Shown piece after piece: positions 60,605 through 64,000 of a DNA stretch of 64,000 nucleotides (the first letter of the stretch is position 1; the number at the start of each line of letters is the position of its first letter). This DNA comes from Solimonas sp041659605 (lineage in GTDB: Bacteria > Pseudomonadota > Gammaproteobacteria > Nevskiales > Nevskiaceae). The position numbers were made by a program, and so were the translations under genes. Where the stretch lies: positions 46,864-110,863 of the forward strand of contig JBAZXW010000011.1 in the NCBI GenBank assembly GCA_041659605.1, read 5' to 3'. The notes below the pieces were generated by a model that made no database searches, had not been told where the DNA came from, and saw nothing but the letters and a program-made list of their open reading frames with translations.

Positions 60605-61512
60605 CCGCGTTGCGCTATGACGGCCGCGTCGCCGTCATCACTGGCGCCGGCCGCGGCCTCGGGCGCGCCTATGCGCTGCTGCTCGCGGCCAAGGGCGCAA
60701 AGATCGTGGTCAACGATCCGGGCGGCAGCATGAAGGGCGACGGCGTCGATGCCGGCCCGGCGCAGGAAGTGGTGGATGAAATCCGCGCCGCCGGCGGTGA
60801 GGCCGTCGCCTGCACCGAATCCGTGGCGACAGCGGAAGGTGGCAAGGCGATCATCCAGTCCGCGCTCGACCACTACAGCCGCATCGACATCCTGATCCAC
60901 AACGCCGGCAACGTCCGTCGCGGCTCGCTCAAGGAGATGAGCTACGAGGACTTCAACGCCGTGCTCGACGTGCATCTGCGCGGCGCCTTCCACGTCCTGC
61001 GGCCGGCGTTTCCGCTGATGTGCCAGGCCGGCTATGGCCGCATCGTGCTGACGTCTTCGGTCGCCGGCATGTACGGCGCGCCCAACACCGCCAACTACGC
61101 CATGTCCAAGACGGGCATGTTCGGCCTGTGCAATGTCGCCGCGATCGAAGGCGCGGCCGAGGGTGTGAAGTGCAACGTCATCGCGCCCGGCGCGGTGACG
61201 CGCATGGCCGAGGGCATCGACACATCCGCCTACCCGCCGATGGGGCCCGAACTGGTGGCGCCGATGGTGGCCTGGCTCGCGCACGAGTCCTGCTCGGTCA
61301 GCGGCGAGATCCTGCTCGCCATCGCCGGGCGCATGGCCAAGGCCTATCTCTCCGAAACCGAAGGCGTGTATAGGCCTTCGTGGTCGGTCGAGCAGATCGG
61401 CGAGGAGATCGACGCGATCCGATACCTCGGCAAGCCCTGGGTCTTCCCGATCCTGCCGCTGGGCATGGCTGAGCACATCCGCCGCAGCTTCGAGATGGCG
61501 CGCAAGGGCTGA
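60601..61512 (+). CDS. SDR related to the hydroxyacyl-CoA dehydrogenase domain of MFE-2
   Basis: The 303-residue protein has TGAGRGLG (15-22), VVNDPGGSMKGDG (the insert typical of peroxisomal multifunctional enzyme 2 and related (3R)-hydroxyacyl-CoA dehydrogenases), LIHNAGN, Ser in LTSSVAGMYG and YAMSK. The extension after residue 240 (SEILLAIAGR-type segment, then VYRPSW) also matches that branch. It is coupled to the aldehyde dehydrogenase and likely oxidises a 3-hydroxyacyl-CoA. Confidence 0.88.
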   Translation: MTALRYDGRVAVITGAGRGLGRAYALLLAAKGAKIVVNDPGGSMKGDGVDAGPAQEVVDEIRAAGGEAVACTESVATAEGGKAIIQSALDHYSRIDILIHNAGNVRRGSLKEMSYEDFNAVLDVHLRGAFHVLRPAFPLMCQAGYGRIVLTSSVAGMYGAPNTANYAMSKTGMFGLCNVAAIEGAAEGVKCNVIAPGAVTRMAEGIDTSAYPPMGPELVAPMVAWLAHESCSVSGEILLAIAGRMAKAYLSETEGVYRPSWSVEQIGEEIDAIRYLGKPWVFPILPLGMAEHIRRSFEMARKG

Positions 61513-61516
61513 GCGA

Positions 61517-62464
61517 GTGTCTCAACCCCCGCGCGCTTTGAAGAGAGGCGACCTTCATCCGGAGCTGCGCAGGACCTACGGACTTGTCCCGGCCGTTCCG
61601 TTCCACAACCCACTCTTCCATTTCATCGTCAGGCTGCTGCAACGCTTGCGGTCCCGAAGAATCAAGCCCGTTGCGGGCGTCGTGATCGAGGACCGGCCGC
61701 TCAGCCATGGCGCGGTGCGGATCTATCGCCCACAAAGCGCGGCGAACGGCGCCGGCCTTTTATGGATCCACGGCGGCGGCTACATCATCGGCGATGTCTC
61801 CATCAGCGATCGCGAATGCATTGCGCTCGCCAAAGAGCTGGGTCTGGTCGTGGTATCGGTCGACTATCGACTGGCGCCGGAGCATCCCTTTCCTGCCGCA
61901 CTGGATGATTGCTTCGAAGCCTGGCACTTCGTACAGGACCGCGCCGATGAGCTGGGCATCGACCGTCGCCGGATTGCCCTGGTCGGGCAAAGCGCCGGCG
62001 GCGGGCTGGCCGCAGCCCTGGCGCAGCGCATCGCCGACACGGGCGGCGTCCAGCCGGCCGCGCAGGTGCTGATGTATCCGATGCTGGACGATCGGACGGC
62101 AGCGGACACCGCACTTGACCCGCTTCGCCACTTCCTCTGGAACAACCGGAACAATCGTGGCGGATGGGGCTGGTACCTGGGTCAAACGCCCGGGCAGCCG
62201 GGTGTACCCGCTTACGCCGTGCCGGCACGCCGCGAGGATCTGTCGGGACTGCCGCCGGCCTGGATCGGCGTCGGTGAGCAGGACTTGTTCTACGCGGAAG
62301 ACTGCGCGTATGCGCAGCGGCTGCAGGCGGCCGGCGTGCACTGCGTGCTTCATATTGGCCCGCAGGCGCCGCATGCCTACGACCTCATCGTGCCGCAGTC
62401 ATCGGTCGCCCAGGCCTTCGTGCAAGAGCATTACCGGTTCCTGCGCGAGCAGTTCCGGCTCTAG
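61517..62464 (+). CDS. Alpha/beta hydrolase, hormone-sensitive-lipase family
   Basis: The 315-residue protein starts at GTG 61517, 4 bp after the SDR stop. It has the HSL oxyanion motif HGGGYIIGD near residue 80, nucleophile elbow GQSAGGG near 155, the Asp in GVGEQDLFYAED, and a terminal His in PQAPHAYDLI. This esterase could hydrolyse the ester or lactone made by the BVMO upstream. It is the last gene of the rightward operon. Confidence 0.9.
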   Translation: MSQPPRALKRGDLHPELRRTYGLVPAVPFHNPLFHFIVRLLQRLRSRRIKPVAGVVIEDRPLSHGAVRIYRPQSAANGAGLLWIHGGGYIIGDVSISDRECIALAKELGLVVVSVDYRLAPEHPFPAALDDCFEAWHFVQDRADELGIDRRRIALVGQSAGGGLAAALAQRIADTGGVQPAAQVLMYPMLDDRTAADTALDPLRHFLWNNRNNRGGWGWYLGQTPGQPGVPAYAVPARREDLSGLPPAWIGVGEQDLFYAEDCAYAQRLQAAGVHCVLHIGPQAPHAYDLIVPQSSVAQAFVQEHYRFLREQFRL

Positions 62465-62587
62465 AAACCCGGGCAGCCTTGGCAACATGGGCGGCACCGC
62501 CGCGGCCGGACTGTTTGCAGAACCGGCCGGCGGCGTTGTCCCTTATCCTCTTCACCCCACGCACAGCCGCCAGCGCTCCTCATTGCC

Positions 62588-63580
62588 GTGAGCATCACCC
62601 GACTGCCCCCGCTCAACGCCCTGCGTGCCTTCGAGGCGGTGGCGCGGCATCGCAGCTTCCGCAAGGCGGCGGCAGAGCTGTTCGTGACGCCTGCCGCAGT
62701 CACGCACCAGATCAAGGCGCTGGAGGAGCTGCTCGGCGTCGAACTGTTCCGCCGGCTGCCGCGGCGCATCGAGCTGGCGCCCGCGGCACAGGCCGCCTTG
62801 CCGGTGTTCGAGCGGGCGTTCCAATTGCTCGCACGCGGCGTCAGCGAATTGCGCGATTTTGGCCGCCGGCCGCGGCTGACGGTGCGCATGACATCGACCT
62901 TCGCCTCGCGCTGGCTGATGCCGCGGCTGCACAACTTCCTGGCGATGCACGAGGGCATCGACGTGCGCGTCCTGGCGGGCGGTAATCTGCTCACGGCCGC
63001 GGCGGACGACGGCGACCGGGAGTCGAAACCCGAGCCCGACATCGACATCCGCTTCAGCAACCGGCCAGCCGGCGAGCACGTGGACCTGCTGTTCACGGTG
63101 GACATAGTGCCGATGTGTCATCCGCGGCTGCTCAAGCAGGGACCGCACCCGCTGCAGACGCCGGGCGACCTGCGGCACCACACGCTGCTGCACGGCGACA
63201 CGCATATCCAAGACCGCAGCCGCTCGGCCTGGGGTCAATGGTTGCGGCGCGCCGGCGTGACGAACGTGGACCCGCGCCGCGGCCTGCAGTTCGACCACTC
63301 GACGCTGGCGCTGGATGCGGCAACCGACGGGCTGGGCGTGACCCTGGCCACGCCGCTGTTCGCGTCGGATGAACTCGAGCGCGGCGACGTCGCCGTGGCT
63401 TTTCCGCTGGCGATCACGCTGGACCGCGCGTATTACGCGATCACGACGGATACCTCGGCCAGCAGGCCGGAGATCGCCGCATTCCGGCAGTGGCTCCTGC
63501 AGGAAGCCGAGCTGGATGCGCAAAGAGCGCAGCAGTCGACCAAAAAAAAGAGGCCGCGGGGGAGGCGGCCTCAAAAGTGA
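62588..63580 (+). CDS. LysR-family transcriptional regulator (GcvA-like)
   Basis: The 330-residue protein starts at GTG 62588. The N-terminal HTH (LNALRAFEAVARHRSFRKAA; ELFVTPAAVTHQIKALEELLG, about 9-50) is followed by a periplasmic-binding-like effector domain (RLTVRMTSTFASRWLMPRL at about 96-114). The C-terminal tail is highly basic (STKKKRPRGRRPQK) because the gene end overlaps a terminator hairpin for an opposing transcript. It could control the BVMO-to-hydrolase operon, but no site was identified. Confidence 0.92.
   Translation: MSITRLPPLNALRAFEAVARHRSFRKAAAELFVTPAAVTHQIKALEELLGVELFRRLPRRIELAPAAQAALPVFERAFQLLARGVSELRDFGRRPRLTVRMTSTFASRWLMPRLHNFLAMHEGIDVRVLAGGNLLTAAADDGDRESKPEPDIDIRFSNRPAGEHVDLLFTVDIVPMCHPRLLKQGPHPLQTPGDLRHHTLLHGDTHIQDRSRSAWGQWLRRAGVTNVDPRRGLQFDHSTLALDAATDGLGVTLATPLFASDELERGDVAVAFPLAITLDRAYYAITTDTSASRPEIAAFRQWLLQEAELDAQRAQQSTKKKRPRGRRPQK
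63542..63572 (-). terminator. Rho-independent terminator for leftward transcript, inside lysR 3' end
   Basis: GAGGCCGC (63550-63557) pairs perfectly with GCGGCCTC (63565-63572) around a 7-nt loop. On the minus strand the stem is followed by eight T residues (complement of 63542-63549); on the plus strand it is followed by AAAAGTG. It therefore terminates a leftward RNA, and overlaps the last codons of the LysR gene. A second small hairpin, GATCCC/GGGATC, lies at 63579-63595. Confidence 0.75.
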
Positions 63581-63638
63581 TCCCTTAGCGGGATCTGGAG
63601 GAGATCGTTGGCGCCGGCGAACCCCGGCGCGGATGGTT

Positions 63639-63752
63639 TCAGCGCCGCTGTTCAGCGAAGCGGCGGGCGTCGACGACGGAGTCGGCCACTTCCAGCGCGG
63701 CGGTTGCGAGCAGGCTGACAGCGACACTCAGGACCACAGTCATTCCAAACAT
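63639..63752 (-). CDS. Possible 37-residue membrane protein
   Basis: From ATG 63752 (AAGGTG 8 nt upstream) the leftward frame encodes MFGMTVVLSVAVSLLATAAL plus a short polar tail ending RRFAEQRR. It is one hydrophobic span plus a charged tail. A perfect palindrome lies 50 bp upstream and a convincing leftward terminator 67 bp downstream, so a short leftward transcript ending here is plausible. The same frame is open further upstream to 63896. I do not recognise the protein; it may equally be a non-coding RNA. Confidence 0.35.
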   Translation of the reverse strand: MFGMTVVLSVAVSLLATAALEVADSVVDARRFAEQRR

Positions 63753-63801
63753 TTGAGCACCTTGCGTTTGAGCACCATCCAGTGCGTGCAAGGTAACAAT
63801 C

Positions 63802-63818
63802 TTGTTGCAGCGCAACAA
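63802..63818. promoter_or_regulatory. 17-bp perfect palindrome
   Basis: TTGTTGC and GCAACAA flank AGC. It sits in an AT-rich stretch (TGATATG, TTTATAAAAAC nearby) about 50 bp upstream of the small leftward ORF, where a promoter and operator would be expected. The binding protein is unknown. Confidence 0.5.
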
Positions 63819-63927
63819 TTGATATGTATTCAGCGGACCGTTTATAAAAACTAAACCGACAACGAGCCTTGGCGGTGGCTTACGCGGATGAGCCATCGCC
63901 CAGCTGCAGCGGATCCTGTGTCGTCAA

Positions 63928-64000
63928 TCAAGCCGCCTTGGAGTGGTGGGAGAACATCTTCATCAGGTCGCCCGAGGTCACCGGTCGCAGCGTCTCGCCC
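63928..64000 (-). CDS. C-terminal end of an unidentified protein (5' part outside window)
   Basis: Reading leftward from the window edge, an open frame ends ETLRPVTSGDLMKMFSHHSK then AA and stop (TGA, complement of 63928-63930). The residue composition and codon use look coding. Only 24 codons are visible, too few to assign a family. Any transcript reading through would enter the small-ORF region and stop at the terminator at 63542-63572. Confidence 0.4.
   Translation of the reverse strand, partial: GETLRPVTSGDLMKMFSHHSKAA

Noticed and set aside
63542..63572. Terminator of the lysR gene itself
   Set aside because: On the plus strand the hairpin is followed by AAAAGTG with no T-run; the T-run is on the minus strand, and the hairpin lies before the lysR stop.
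1..64000. CRISPR array, tRNA/rRNA genes, prophage or insertion sequence
   Set aside because: Reading both strands showed no regularly spaced repeats, no tRNA-like cloverleaf that I could support, and no transposase or integrase gene.

Overview
The window is a high-GC (roughly two thirds G+C by eye), gene-dense stretch of a Gram-negative chromosome. Two TonB-dependent outer-membrane receptors place it in the Proteobacteria or a similar diderm group. The mix of AraC regulators with an arabinose-binding-like N-terminus, KsdD-type flavoproteins, P450/ferredoxin pairs, numerous SDRs and SnoaL/NTF2-like proteins resembles steroid- and terpenoid-degrading gammaproteobacteria (Nevskiales/Steroidobacterales style) or sphingomonads. 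No rRNA, tRNA or housekeeping marker is present, so this placement is inference.

Almost everything is catabolic or regulatory. (1) 1-1843: [2Fe-2S] ferredoxin, cut by the window edge, and a P450 with an extra C-terminal domain. (2) 1994-3779: a hipBA toxin-antitoxin module with three palindromic operators. (3) 3846-17407: a unit built around a TetR regulator. TauD-SDR-flavoprotein-SRPBCC-NTF2-MaoC run leftward behind one palindrome. TonB receptor-CMD-TetR run leftward and AveC-like membrane protein-MoxR ATPase-VWA protein run rightward from a second, nearly identical palindrome. (4) 17411-24823: SDRs, NTF2-like proteins, two extended SDRs and an alpha/beta hydrolase. (5) 25185-26540: an AT-richer gene joining a degenerate alpha/beta-hydrolase domain to a class III nucleotide cyclase. 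(6) 26639-36547: phosphotransferase-like protein, aldo/keto reductase, crotonase, KsdD-type dehydrogenase, ferredoxin, SDR and P450, with two AraC regulators. (7) 36678-42980: a translationally coupled run of HyuB, HyuA and two class III CoA-transferases. (8) 43189-53312: a second TonB receptor, an IclR regulator and a Rieske/TauD/SDR/MFS operon. (9) 53316-62464: NTF2-like protein diverging from a Baeyer-Villiger monooxygenase, Rieske oxygenase, ThDP lyase, aldehyde dehydrogenase, SDR and HSL-type hydrolase series. (10) 62588-64000: a LysR regulator, a possible very small leftward gene with its own terminator, and a gene entering from the right.

Read together, the genes suggest uptake of a large hydrophobic or iron-independent ligand through TonB receptors. 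Oxygenation would follow by P450s, Rieske oxygenases, 2OG/Fe(II) oxygenases and the BVMO. SDRs and flavoproteins would carry out redox steps, and CoA-transferases, crotonase and MaoC enzymes would carry out CoA-ester steps. Several families occur as divergent copies (TonB receptor, TauD, Rieske, P450+ferredoxin, KsdD-like, and five NTF2-like proteins), as if two or more related pathways sit side by side. The least conventional unit is the TetR-linked AveC-like/MoxR/VWA cassette.
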